From: Acidobacteriaceae bacterium
GTDB taxonomy: Bacteria > Acidobacteriota > Terriglobia > Bryobacterales > Bryobacteraceae
Direction: 5' to 3'
Length of the DNA stretch: 6,852 nt
Assembly: GCA_019246575.1 (NCBI GenBank)
Contig: JAFAQG010000030.1
Span: 1-6,852, forward strand
A program made the position numbers and the translations under genes. Within the stretch, counting starts at the first letter, position 1. The number at the start of each line of letters is the position of its first letter. The notes under the pieces were generated by a model. The model was not told the origin of the DNA and ran no database searches. It worked only from the letters and a program-made list of their open reading frames with translations. Positions 1 through 6,823 of the stretch are shown piece by piece.

Positions 1-484
1 TTTCCGTCGCGCGAGCGGGATGATCTTTTCGCAGCGGGTGCCCTTCCCACGAACGCGGCATCAAGATGCGTGTGAGGTGTGGATGGCCCTCGAATGCGAT
101 GCCGAACATGTCCCAGACTTCACGCTCGTACCAGTTCGCGGCAGGACACAGATCGACGATCGACGGCAGTGCCGGCTTGTCGCCCTCGAGAGGCACTTTC
201 AACCGGACGAAAGCATTGCGGTCGTACGAGAACAGATGGTAAACAACGGTGAAGTCGGCGCTGGGTTGGCCATCGCGATGCCGGCGGCCACGCTCGTCGA
301 TGGCCGTGAGGTCGTATAGCATCCGGAACGGCTGCGGAACGCTCTCGCGAAGCCGGCGAACCGTATCGCGAACTTCACCCGGACGGAGCCAAACCGTCGG
401 TATGCCGTCGCGCGCCGCTTGCGCTGTTGCTTCCACCCCCAGTTCATTTTGAATCTCCTGGTCGGCAACAACCGCGCTCGGCAT
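1..484 (-). CDS. nuoC: NADH-quinone oxidoreductase subunit C, probably the N-terminal part of a fused NuoCD (cut by window edge)
   Basis: This is the 30-kDa (NuoC) domain of the peripheral arm of complex I, which helps carry electrons from NADH to quinone on the cytoplasmic face of the membrane. ATG at 484-482 opens a frame of 161 codons that leaves the window still open, so the C-terminus is missing. The family signature [12 protein letters not shown] is at residues 118-129, followed by [13 protein letters not shown] (131-143) and [14 protein letters not shown] (148-161). The text up to the edge follows Pseudomonas NuoCD closely from recall, including the PARATE stretch that leads into the NuoD half, so a C/D fusion is likely but not visible. 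The start is 6 nt after the nuoB stop, with AGGTG inside the end of nuoB as ribosome binding site. A separate NuoC is the alternative. The NuoC identity is firm; the fusion is inferred. Confidence 0.95.
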   Translation of the reverse strand, partial: MPSAVVADQEIQNELGVEATAQAARDGIPTVWLRPGEVRDTVRRLRESVPQPFRMLYDLTAIDERGRRHRDGQPSADFTVVYHLFSYDRNAFVRLKVPLEGDKPALPSIVDLCPAANWYEREVWDMFGIAFEGHPHLTRILMPRSWEGHPLRKDHPARATE

Positions 485-490
485 AAGTCG

Positions 491-1132
491 CTACACCTGG
501 TCCGGCGTTCGCAGCACCGTTAGTTGCTGCCGCTGCGCAAACTTTTGGTCTCGCATGGCCGGCATCTCGGGCTTCTCCACGCCTTGCGGCCCCAGTACCC
601 AGCTCAAAGGGCGTTTCTCTTTCCCCACCGCGTCGCGCAGCAACAGAATGCCTTCCAGAAATGCGTCGGGCCTTGGTGGACAGCCCGGAACATACACATC
701 CACCGGCAGAAATTTATCAACCCCCTGCACCACGCTGTAGATGTCGTACATGCCGCCGGAGTTCGCGCACGAACCCATGGAGATGACCCACCGCGGTTCC
801 ATCATCTGTTCGTAGAGGCGGCGAATCACCGGCGCCATCTTGATGAACACCGTCCCTGCTATCACCATCAGATCGGCTTCCCGCGGCGTCCCGCGAATGA
901 CCTCGGCGCCGAACCGGGAAATGTCGTACTTACTCGTGATACTCGTCGCCATCTCCACGAAGCAGCAGGAAAGGCCAAAGTGAAACGGCCAAATGGAATT
1001 CTTGCGGCCCCAGGCAACTAAGTCCTCGAGCTTCGTCAGCATCACACTGCGCCGGACTTGCGTCTCGACGGGATCAGACGAACGTTCACCCGCTTCCTGC
1101 CGAGCATCGACCTTAGTTACCGACCAGCGCAT
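491..1132 (-). CDS. nuoB: NADH-quinone oxidoreductase subunit B (NuoB), N2 cluster subunit
   Basis: NuoB carries the terminal [4Fe-4S] cluster N2, which passes electrons to quinone at the junction of the peripheral and membrane arms of complex I. The 213-residue protein has the tandem cysteines C56-C57 (in GLSCCFVEM), C122 (in [12 protein letters not shown]) and C151 (in YVPGCPPRP). Their spacing (66 and 29 residues) is that of E. coli NuoB C63/C64, C129 and C158, so all four N2 ligands are present. Other invariant stretches are [13 protein letters not shown] (41-53) and [17 protein letters not shown]. The N-terminal extension with DPVETQV and the end LRTPDQV match the E. coli/Pseudomonas form (LRTPDEI in E. 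coli), which supports the ATG at 1132. The gene follows nuoA by 12 nt with only a weak ribosome binding site (GAGGT about 17 nt upstream, overlapping the nuoA end), which suggests coupled translation. Confidence 0.97.
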   Translation of the reverse strand: MRWSVTKVDARQEAGERSSDPVETQVRRSVMLTKLEDLVAWGRKNSIWPFHFGLSCCFVEMATSITSKYDISRFGAEVIRGTPREADLMVIAGTVFIKMAPVIRRLYEQMMEPRWVISMGSCANSGGMYDIYSVVQGVDKFLPVDVYVPGCPPRPDAFLEGILLLRDAVGKEKRPLSWVLGPQGVEKPEMPAMRDQKFAQRQQLTVLRTPDQV

Positions 1133-1144
1133 ATCAACTTGCTT

Positions 1145-1525
1145 CTACCTCGTCGTTATCCGCTTGAAGCGCCCCGATCCCCACTCGAGCGCGCCCACCC
1201 GCCACAGATACGCGAGTGCGGCCAGCAAAACACCAATGAAAATCGATACCTCGACATACCCGGTCCAACCCGTTTCCCGCACCGCAACTGCCCACGCGAA
1301 GATGAAAATCGCCTCCAGATCGAAGATGACGAAGAACATGGCGATTAAGTAGAACTTTGCAGAAAGTCGGACCCTCGCGGAGCCTTCGGAAAGGATGCCG
1401 GATTCGTAAGGGGAGTCGGTCGATCGATCGTGGTGCCGCTGTCCTAACACGTAGGACAGGCCTAACATGGCTACCACTAAGAACGCGACCAGGGCGACGT
1501 ACACGCCCAACGGCCAGAGGTCCAC
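1145..1525 (-). CDS. nuoA: NADH-quinone oxidoreductase subunit A (NuoA)
   Basis: NuoA is a small membrane subunit next to the quinone site of complex I. The frame gives 126 residues from a GTG at 1525-1523, a usual length for the family. Three membrane segments are visible: about residues 6-28, 58-82 and 90-113. The loop motif SPYESGI (38-44) and the stretch FYLIAMFFVIFDLEAIFIFAW (58-78, two parts joined here: FYLIAMFFVIF then DLEAIFIFAW) are typical. E41, D69 and E71 line up with E. coli E51, D79 and E81, acidic residues known to matter for activity. The open frame extends far upstream to 1978 but without family similarity; GTG 1525 is chosen because GGAGG lies 4 nt before it and the first membrane segment follows directly. 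It is the first gene of the operon. The first-codon choice is well supported; an internal TTG six codons on is less likely. Confidence 0.95.
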   Translation of the reverse strand: MDLWPLGVYVALVAFLVVAMLGLSYVLGQRHHDRSTDSPYESGILSEGSARVRLSAKFYLIAMFFVIFDLEAIFIFAWAVAVRETGWTGYVEVSIFIGVLLAALAYLWRVGALEWGSGRFKRITTR

Positions 1526-1529
1526 GGTT

Positions 1530-1534
1530 CCTCC
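1530..1534 (-). promoter_or_regulatory. Ribosome binding site of nuoA (sets the GTG start)
   Basis: Read on the minus strand, GGAGG lies 4 nt before the GTG at 1525. It decides between this start and the much longer upstream open frame, which has no such site and no NuoA similarity. Confidence 0.7.
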
Positions 1535-1563
1535 GGAACAGCCCGAGCGCTGCTCTCCGTGAA

Positions 1564-1592
1564 AGTATGCACCTATTTCTGTCAGATTACAA
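1564..1592 (-). promoter_or_regulatory. Possible sigma-70 promoter of the nuo operon
   Basis: On the minus strand, a -35-like TTGTAA (1592-1587) and a -10-like CATACT (1569-1564) are separated by exactly 17 nt; each hexamer matches the consensus at 4 of 6 positions. Transcription would begin near 1557 and give a leader of about 30 nt before the nuoA GTG. The surrounding 1570-1610 is the most AT-rich part of the gap, which fits a promoter. The match is modest and untested. Confidence 0.4.
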
Positions 1593-1721
1593 GTAAAAAT
1601 TCGTACTGGGCCGGCACACGTCCTCGAAAATCCCCGCTCGCCGCCGCTCTCGGATGATACCCGTCCTACGACAGAACTGCTTCGACCCTGCTCACGCGGC
1701 CTCGTGAAAGAATGGAGATCC

Positions 1722-1726
1722 AGGGG
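1722..1726 (+). promoter_or_regulatory. Ribosome binding site of the exported TIM-barrel gene
   Basis: AGGGG lies 6 nt before the ATG at 1733. It supports that start over the in-frame ATG at 1712, which has no comparable site and would put seven extra residues in front of the twin-arginine motif. Confidence 0.6.
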
Positions 1727-1732
1727 AACCTT

Positions 1733-2677
1733 ATGAATCGACGCGAATTTACAAACACGGCTGCACTCGCGGCAATTGGGCTCACGGCCCGCATGATTCA
1801 GGCCGCGGACTTCGATTACCCATGGAAGTTGGGAATCATCACCGACGAGGTGGATGCTGACCTCTCGCGCGTTTTGAGCAGCTTCTATCCCAAATACAAT
1901 CTGCATTGGGCCGAAATCCGCAATGTGAAACTGGACGGAAAAAGCAAATATGTCTACAAGAGCGCCACACCCGCCCAACTCCGCGACATCAAAAAGCAGC
2001 TCGATGACAAAGATGTGAAGCTGTCGGTCGTCGACACCGGAGTCTATAAGATCGCATTACCCGGCACCACACCTCTCGGCGAAGATGCTGCCGATCTCAA
2101 TCCGGAGCAGGGCGAATACGCAAAACAACTCGACGATCTGAAGCGCGCGGCCGATTGCGCTCACGCGCTGGGCACGGATCGCGTCCGCATCTTTACCTTC
2201 AAGCGTGTTCAGGACCCAAATGCGATATTCGACCGCATCGTCGACGAACTCCACAAAGCGATCGGCGTCGCCAAACAGCACGACATTATTCTGCTCGTCG
2301 AAAACGAGTTCGATTGCAACGTCGGCACCGGCGGCGAAACGGCCAGACTATTCAAGGCCATTTCCGACCGTACTCTCATGCACAACTGGGACCCCGGCAA
2401 CTGCTCCGAAGCCGGCGAAGAACCCTACCCCAAAGCCTGGGACCAACTGGACCACAGCCGGATCGCGCATATCCACCTGAAGGATGCCCGCGGTAAACAC
2501 TGGGAGCCGATCGGGAAAGGCACCATCGATTTTGTAGGCCAGTTCCAGGCGCTAAAGAAGATGAAGTACGACCACACGCTCTCGCTCGAGACCCACTACA
2601 GAAACGCGCAAAAAGATCCCTACAGCTCGAGCGTGGAGTCCATGGACGGCTTATTCCAGGTTTTGAAACAAGTTTGA
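1733..2677 (+). CDS. Twin-arginine-exported xylose-isomerase-like TIM-barrel protein (sugar isomerase/epimerase/lyase family)
   Basis: The 314-residue product belongs to the AP-endonuclease-2/xylose-isomerase-like TIM-barrel superfamily, whose members isomerise, epimerise or cleave sugars using a divalent metal. Likely metal ligands, by family pattern, are E190 (in LLVENE), D220 (in HNWDPGN), H248 or H246 (in HIHLKD) and E286 (in LSLETHY), in the usual order Glu-Asp-His-Glu, so the active site looks intact. The N-terminus MNRREFTNTAALAAIGLTAR has a twin-arginine signal, with a possible cleavage after IQA near residue 24, so the enzyme is expected to be exported folded with its metal. The gene is probably first of an operon with the oxidoreductase (58 nt downstream) and glpK. 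The substrate cannot be read from the sequence; the partner suggests a sugar or keto-sugar derivative. The label sugar phosphate isomerase often given to this family is not supported specifically. Confidence 0.88.
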   Translation: MNRREFTNTAALAAIGLTARMIQAADFDYPWKLGIITDEVDADLSRVLSSFYPKYNLHWAEIRNVKLDGKSKYVYKSATPAQLRDIKKQLDDKDVKLSVVDTGVYKIALPGTTPLGEDAADLNPEQGEYAKQLDDLKRAADCAHALGTDRVRIFTFKRVQDPNAIFDRIVDELHKAIGVAKQHDIILLVENEFDCNVGTGGETARLFKAISDRTLMHNWDPGNCSEAGEEPYPKAWDQLDHSRIAHIHLKDARGKHWEPIGKGTIDFVGQFQALKKMKYDHTLSLETHYRNAQKDPYSSSVESMDGLFQVLKQV

Positions 2678-2725
2678 GCGGATAACATCATCAAGTAGAA
2701 GAACCTTCAGTTTAGAATCGTATCC

Positions 2726-2729
2726 GGAG
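2726..2729 (+). promoter_or_regulatory. Ribosome binding site of the Gfo/Idh/MocA gene
   Basis: GGAG (within CCGGAG) is 6 nt before the ATG at 2736. An in-frame TTG at 2730 directly abuts this site, too close for initiation, so the ATG is preferred. Confidence 0.65.
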
Positions 2730-2735
2730 TTGCCC

Positions 2736-4166
2736 ATGTCGCAAGATGATCTGAAACAACCAGAGCGCAGAGGTTTTCTCAAGACGGCGGCCGCAAGTCT
2801 GGCCACCGCCGCTTCGGCAAAGCGGGTTTTGGGCGCCAACGACCGCGTCCGTATCGCCGTCGTCGGCGTGCGCGGGCGCGGCTGGAACCATGTCGAGGGA
2901 TACAAAACCATCCCCGGCGTCGAGATCGCCTACTTCTGCGATGCCGATGAGAACGTGTTGAACAAGCGGCTGGCGGATGCCGAAAAAATGGGCATACCCA
3001 AGCCCGAGACGTACACGGATTTCCGCAAGCTCATCGAAAACAAAAACCTGGACGCCGTGTCCATAGCCACTCCCAACCATTGGCATTCGCTGATGGGCAT
3101 CTGGGCGGCGCAAGCGCATAAGGACATCTACATTGAAAAACCCTGCTCCCATAACTGGTGGGAGGGCCGTCAACTCGTCCGGGCGGTCAACAAAAACAAG
3201 GTCATCTGCGAGCATGGCAGCCAGTGCCGCTCCAGCCCCGCCATCCTCGAAGCCATGAACCAGATGCACTCGGGATTGCTTGGTGACGTCTATATGGCGC
3301 GCGGGCTCTGCTTCAAATGGCGGGACACGATCGGGCACGCGCCGGAGGAACCCGTGCCGCCCGGTGTCCACTACGATCTGTGGACGGGTCCGGCGCTCAT
3401 GCATCATTTCACGCGCAACCGCTTTCATTACAACTGGCACTGGTTCTGGGATTACGGCAACGGCGATCTAGGAAATCAGGGCATTCATGAGCTCGATCTG
3501 GCCCGCTGGGGCCTGGGTGTGAAGTTGCCAACGAAAATAACCGCAATTGGCGGGCACTTCATGTTCGATGACGACCAGGAAACGCCCAACGTTATTCAGG
3601 TAGCCTACGAATTCAACAGCCCCGGCCAAAAGAAAAAAATGATGGAATTCGAGGTCCGTGGCTGGATGACGAATCACGAAGCGGAGATCGGTACGAAAGG
3701 GTTCGCGAGCGAAGACGTGCCCGCGGCCGGGCTAAACGAGCCTAAGGTCAAAGGCGGCGCAAACGCAAAGAAAAAGGAGCTTGGACCGTCCGGCGGCGAA
3801 CCGTCTACCATCGGCAATCTATATTACGGATCCAAGGGCTATCTTGCCATCTCCGGTTACGACTCTTATAAGTCGTTCCTCGGCGACCACAACGAGCCCG
3901 GTCCAGAGAAACACGTCAAGATCACCAACGAGCACTTTGCGAACTTCATCGATTGCGTTCGCAGCCGTAATGCGGCTAACATTCACGCGCCCATCGAGGA
4001 AGGTTACCTTTCGTCAACGCTCGTCCATCTCGCGAATGCTTCGTACCGCCTCGGCCGCACCATCAACTTCGATCCTGAGAAAGAGATGGTCATAAACGAC
4101 CATGACGCGGCGCAAATGCTGAAAGGCACGTATCGCGCTCCGTTCGTCGTTCCGGAAAATGTGTAG
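2736..4166 (+). CDS. Twin-arginine-exported Gfo/Idh/MocA family NAD(P)-dependent oxidoreductase
   Basis: The 476-residue protein is a Gfo/Idh/MocA oxidoreductase, a family that oxidises or reduces sugar hydroxyls with NAD(P). The twin-arginine motif RRGFLK is at 11-16, followed by an Ala/Ser/Thr-rich stretch (17-28). The Rossmann domain starts at about 37 with VRIAVVGVRGRGW; GVRGRG (44-49) is the nucleotide loop. The family EKP motif is at 134-136 with K135 the expected catalytic lysine, and the C-terminal domain has GNGDLGNQGIHELDLARW (241-258) with H251 and D254. An insert rich in Gly, Lys and Ala (about 336-355) probably forms a surface loop. It follows the TIM-barrel gene by 58 nt and precedes glpK by 37 nt. 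As an exported enzyme it would need to bind its cofactor before export, as known for Zymomonas glucose-fructose oxidoreductase. The family is firm; the substrate is unknown. Confidence 0.92.
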   Translation: MSQDDLKQPERRGFLKTAAASLATAASAKRVLGANDRVRIAVVGVRGRGWNHVEGYKTIPGVEIAYFCDADENVLNKRLADAEKMGIPKPETYTDFRKLIENKNLDAVSIATPNHWHSLMGIWAAQAHKDIYIEKPCSHNWWEGRQLVRAVNKNKVICEHGSQCRSSPAILEAMNQMHSGLLGDVYMARGLCFKWRDTIGHAPEEPVPPGVHYDLWTGPALMHHFTRNRFHYNWHWFWDYGNGDLGNQGIHELDLARWGLGVKLPTKITAIGGHFMFDDDQETPNVIQVAYEFNSPGQKKKMMEFEVRGWMTNHEAEIGTKGFASEDVPAAGLNEPKVKGGANAKKKELGPSGGEPSTIGNLYYGSKGYLAISGYDSYKSFLGDHNEPGPEKHVKITNEHFANFIDCVRSRNAANIHAPIEEGYLSSTLVHLANASYRLGRTINFDPEKEMVINDHDAAQMLKGTYRAPFVVPENV

Positions 4167-4203
4167 CGCGATGGCCGCGCTTTAGTACCGGCTCGATCAC
4201 AGC

Positions 4204-5694
4204 TTGAGGCCGAGATACATTCTCGCGCTTGATCAAGGCACGACCAGTTCGCGTGCGCTTGTCTTTGCTCAGGACGGCTCCGTAAAGGGCTCGGCGCAGC
4301 GAGCGTTCCGGCAGATTTATCCCGCGCCCGGCTGGGTCGAGCATGACCCTGTCGAGATCTGGTCATCGCAGATCGGCGTCGCAACCGAAGCGCTCACGGA
4401 GGCAGGCGCCGCAGCCGATGCTGTTGCCGCTATCGGGATAACCAATCAGCGCGAAACAACCCTACTCTGGGACCGGACCACCGGCCATCCCATCCACAAC
4501 GCCATCGTCTGGCAGGACAGAAGAACGTCGGGGTTCTGCGACCGGTTACGTGAGCAAGGGCACGAGGCTCTGATACAGCAGAAAACGGGGTTGATCATTG
4601 ACGCTTACTTCTCCGCAAGTAAGATCCGGTGGCTCCTCGATAATGTTCCTGGCGCGAGACAGCGCGCAGAACGCGGCGAGCTGGCCTTCGGCACCATCGA
4701 TACGTGGCTCATCTGGCACTTGACCAACGGTCGAACCCACGTCACCGATGTCACGAATGCCTCCCGCACCATGCTGTTCAATATTCACGAACAGACGTGG
4801 GACCCGGAGCTGCTCGAACTTCTGGACATTCCCGCATCGCTGCTGCCCGACGTTGTCGATTCGAGCGGCATCTGTGGCGAGACCACGGGAGTTCTGAACG
4901 GCATTGCCATCGCGGGCATCGCGGGCGATCAGCAAGCCGCTCTTTTCGGACAGATGTGCATGCGGCCCGGAATGGTCAAATGCACCTACGGGACCGGCAG
5001 CTTCATGCTGCTTAATACGGGGCAGGAGGCCATGGCCTCGCAAAACCGGCTACTCACGACCGTCGCTTGGCGCATCGGCGGACGAACTACGTACGCACTC
5101 GAAGGCAGCATCTTCATCGCCGGTGCAGTCGTCCAGTGGCTGCGAGACGAATTGCAGATCATCCGCCATGCTGCGGAAATTGAGGCACTCGCTGCCAGCG
5201 TACCCGATAGCGCGGGCGCTTATTTGGTGCCCGCGTTCGCCGGTCTCGGCGCGCCCCATTGGGATCAATACGCGCGCGGAGTGCTCGTTGGTTTAACGCG
5301 CGGAACTAATCGCGCGCACATTGCTCGCGCTGCCCTTGAGGCCATCGCATTCCAGGTGGCCGATGTCGTCGCCGCGATGCAAAGTGACTCGGGCGTTCCA
5401 ATACAAGAACTGCGCGTTGATGGCGGCGCAGCCCGCAACGACTTGCTCATGCAGATGCAGGCCGATCTCTTGGGCGTCCGTGTTACCCGGCCATCAAACC
5501 CTGAGACGACTGTGCTCGGTGCAACTTATCTCGCCGGCCTGGCCGTCGGCTACTGGCCCGATCAAAAGACCATCGCGCGCCAATGGACGGCAAACCAACG
5601 CTTCGAGCCCGCCATGACGGAACATGACCGCAGCGCCCGCCGGGCACGCTGGAGCCGCGCCGTCGAACGAGCGCGCGGCTGGGAAACGGCGTGA
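4204..5694 (+). CDS. glpK: Glycerol kinase
   Basis: GlpK phosphorylates glycerol to sn-glycerol 3-phosphate with ATP in the cytoplasm, trapping glycerol for catabolism or lipid synthesis. The 496 residues align along their length with E. coli GlpK from recall. The phosphate-binding DQGTTSSR is at 10-17; the glycerol contacts R83, E84, W103, Y135 and D242 are all present, as is F267. The FGGY-kinase signature [13 protein letters not shown] spans 135-147, and [20 protein letters not shown] is at 405-424. Only a TTG at 4204 can start the frame in time: a stop lies at 4183-4185 and no ATG or GTG falls between. No clear ribosome binding site precedes it, so translation may be weak or coupled to the upstream gene 37 nt away. 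The E. coli fructose-bisphosphate loop and the Firmicute His-phosphorylation loop are both absent at 218-236. No glpF or glpD is in view. Confidence 0.96.
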   Translation: MRPRYILALDQGTTSSRALVFAQDGSVKGSAQRAFRQIYPAPGWVEHDPVEIWSSQIGVATEALTEAGAAADAVAAIGITNQRETTLLWDRTTGHPIHNAIVWQDRRTSGFCDRLREQGHEALIQQKTGLIIDAYFSASKIRWLLDNVPGARQRAERGELAFGTIDTWLIWHLTNGRTHVTDVTNASRTMLFNIHEQTWDPELLELLDIPASLLPDVVDSSGICGETTGVLNGIAIAGIAGDQQAALFGQMCMRPGMVKCTYGTGSFMLLNTGQEAMASQNRLLTTVAWRIGGRTTYALEGSIFIAGAVVQWLRDELQIIRHAAEIEALAASVPDSAGAYLVPAFAGLGAPHWDQYARGVLVGLTRGTNRAHIARAALEAIAFQVADVVAAMQSDSGVPIQELRVDGGAARNDLLMQMQADLLGVRVTRPSNPETTVLGATYLAGLAVGYWPDQKTIARQWTANQRFEPAMTEHDRSARRARWSRAVERARGWETA

Positions 5695-5702
5695 CGCGAA
5701 AC

Positions 5703-6671
5703 CTACTCGCGCCCCCAATACCACCGGATGCCAACATACGGACCGTAAAGCGTGTCCGTGAAGTACTGATCCGCTTTCGGGGATGTCTTGAAATGAAACG
5801 CCTTCCCGCCCACCAGCACCTCGGCGTGCGAAAGATGAACGACCAAAGACGCTTCGGCGTCCCACAATGTCGGCCGGTGGGGTATCGCGAACCCCGACCC
5901 CTTCAGCTCCCACCGAAAATGCTTCCCGAGCGCTTCCTCCAGCTCCACACCGAGCGACGGATACACCAGACTCTTCGATCCCGAAGCGGTATTCGTACTC
6001 GTATTACCGCTCGTGTCCACGGTAATTTCTTTGAAAGGCGCGGCCAAAGCTGTTTTTACGTTGACGTATTGCACCTCGTACAGGGTTTTCAACCTGAGTT
6101 TTGCCGAAGGCCGGTACCACGTATACGAAAGATAATCCCAGGAAATTTTCGCGCTTTGTAGCGTATAACTTTGAGTTACAAGATCTCCCGAATTAAAAGC
6201 CTGGCCGAAAACCGTCGTGTCCGCGCTCAATACGGAATTTCCGCTTCCCTGCACACGAAAATATGAGACGCGAAGGCTGTTCTGTTTACCTGCGGGAAAG
6301 CTGAGCATCGCCCCGTCCGCGGGTTTCGCATGCCCGCTATACGGCAGGAATTCGAACCCGCTCGACATCGCGCCGCCGTGCAACGCCGGTTGTGCCCGGT
6401 TCAACCAGTAAAGTGGCTCAACGGAAAATCCGCCATCCTCGATGATGCTTGCCTCTTGCGGAGGCGGTTTCTGCCCTGGCGCCACAGAAGGCGCCGGCAC
6501 ATTGCCCGGCTGAGTGACGGTAGGAGCGTTCGGCTGCGGCTGATTGCCGTTTGGATTTCCCGCTTCGCCAGCTTGCTGCTGAGCAACACCATTCAGAGCG
6601 AAGACAAGAATCGGCCCAATGCGCCACGAGTAGCGAAACTTTCGACCCACTGGACGACTAAGACGACCCAC
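5703..6671 (-). CDS. Probable outer-membrane beta-barrel protein with Pro/Gln/Asn-rich N-terminal linker, function unknown
   Basis: I do not recognise a named family. The 322-residue frame starts with GTG (6671-6669); a stop lies just upstream (6686-6684) and a partial AGG site is 5 nt before it. A second GTG at 6650 is possible. Residues 11-17 are basic and 18-30 hydrophobic (IGPILVFALNGVA), a likely Sec signal peptide cut before QQQ. Residues 31-72 are low-complexity, rich in Pro, Gln, Asn and Gly and likely disordered. From about 78 the chain alternates polar and aromatic residues in short strands (for example LRVSYFRVQG, SWDYLSYTWY, LRLKTLYEVQYVNVK) and ends YVGIRWYWGRE, as in outer-membrane barrels. 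No membrane helices beyond the signal and no catalytic motif are seen. It converges on glpK with 8 bp between stop codons. It could be a porin-like protein or an envelope protein of unknown role. Confidence 0.8.
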   Translation of the reverse strand: MGRLSRPVGRKFRYSWRIGPILVFALNGVAQQQAGEAGNPNGNQPQPNAPTVTQPGNVPAPSVAPGQKPPPQEASIIEDGGFSVEPLYWLNRAQPALHGGAMSSGFEFLPYSGHAKPADGAMLSFPAGKQNSLRVSYFRVQGSGNSVLSADTTVFGQAFNSGDLVTQSYTLQSAKISWDYLSYTWYRPSAKLRLKTLYEVQYVNVKTALAAPFKEITVDTSGNTSTNTASGSKSLVYPSLGVELEEALGKHFRWELKGSGFAIPHRPTLWDAEASLVVHLSHAEVLVGGKAFHFKTSPKADQYFTDTLYGPYVGIRWYWGRE

Positions 6672-6823
6672 TACTGCCTGCGGTTACCAAAGTTTTCTGT
6701 CCCGCCTTCTATGTGCAGCCCCAAATCACAGTTGCTATACGCACGGTACCTCGGCCATTTCACAGGCCCGCCGTTTGAAACACCTCGCACGCGGAACTTG
6801 TCCCTCCCTTGAAGGAGAACCCA
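6672..6823. other. Divergent intergenic region
   Basis: These 152 bases lie between the start of the outer-membrane protein gene (minus) and the start of the right-hand gene (plus). I find no convincing -35/-10 pair on either strand; TATACG at 6736 and TATAGC on the opposite strand each match the -10 consensus in four positions but lack a -35 partner. A strong ribosome binding site is at 6812-6817. Short palindromes such as GTTTGAAAC (6773-6781) are too small to claim as operators. Confidence 0.5.
6812..6817 (+). promoter_or_regulatory. Ribosome binding site of the right-hand gene
   Basis: AAGGAG lies 6 nt before a GTG at 6824, close to ideal strength and spacing. It is the main reason for calling a gene start there. 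Confidence 0.6.

Larger units (their letters stand above)
1526..1732. other. Divergent intergenic region between nuoA and the isomerase gene
   Basis: These 207 bases separate two divergent transcription units and must hold both promoters unless the plus-strand genes are served from elsewhere. A candidate nuo promoter is visible at 1564-1592 and the nuoA ribosome binding site at 1530-1534. For the plus strand I see no convincing -35/-10 pair, only the ribosome binding site at 1722-1726. No convincing operator-like inverted repeat or riboswitch was recognised. Confidence 0.6.

Noticed and set aside
1439..1459. Perfect inverted repeat, 8-bp arms with a 5-nt loop, inside nuoA
   Set aside because: It falls in conserved coding sequence of the first membrane segment, and with several loop sizes allowed about one such 8-bp stem is expected by chance in a window of this length.
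1526..1978. Upstream extension of the nuoA frame to a 277-residue protein
   Set aside because: The extra 150 or so residues show no NuoA similarity and overlap the start of the divergent gene; GTG 1525 has a ribosome binding site and gives the normal family length.
2713..2718. TAGAAT as a -10 element before the oxidoreductase gene
   Set aside because: It matches five of six consensus bases but has no -35 partner at 16-18 nt, and a start there would leave almost no leader before the ribosome binding site.
2712..3440. Minus-strand open frame of 242 codons opposite the Gfo/Idh/MocA gene
   Set aside because: It lies fully opposite a strongly supported gene with intact motifs, has no recognisable domain, and is the kind of shadow frame GC-rich codon use produces.
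4167..4203. Terminator between the oxidoreductase gene and glpK
   Set aside because: No stem followed by a T run is visible, so the genes are treated as one transcript.
5691..6161. Plus-strand open frame opposite the outer-membrane protein gene
   Set aside because: Arg-rich with no domain; the minus-strand frame has a signal peptide and beta-strand pattern, so this is a shadow. The same holds for the frame at 6330-6812.
6753..6768. GGCC inverted repeat in the right-hand intergenic region
   Set aside because: Arms of 4 bp in GC-rich DNA carry no weight and there is no second copy nearby.
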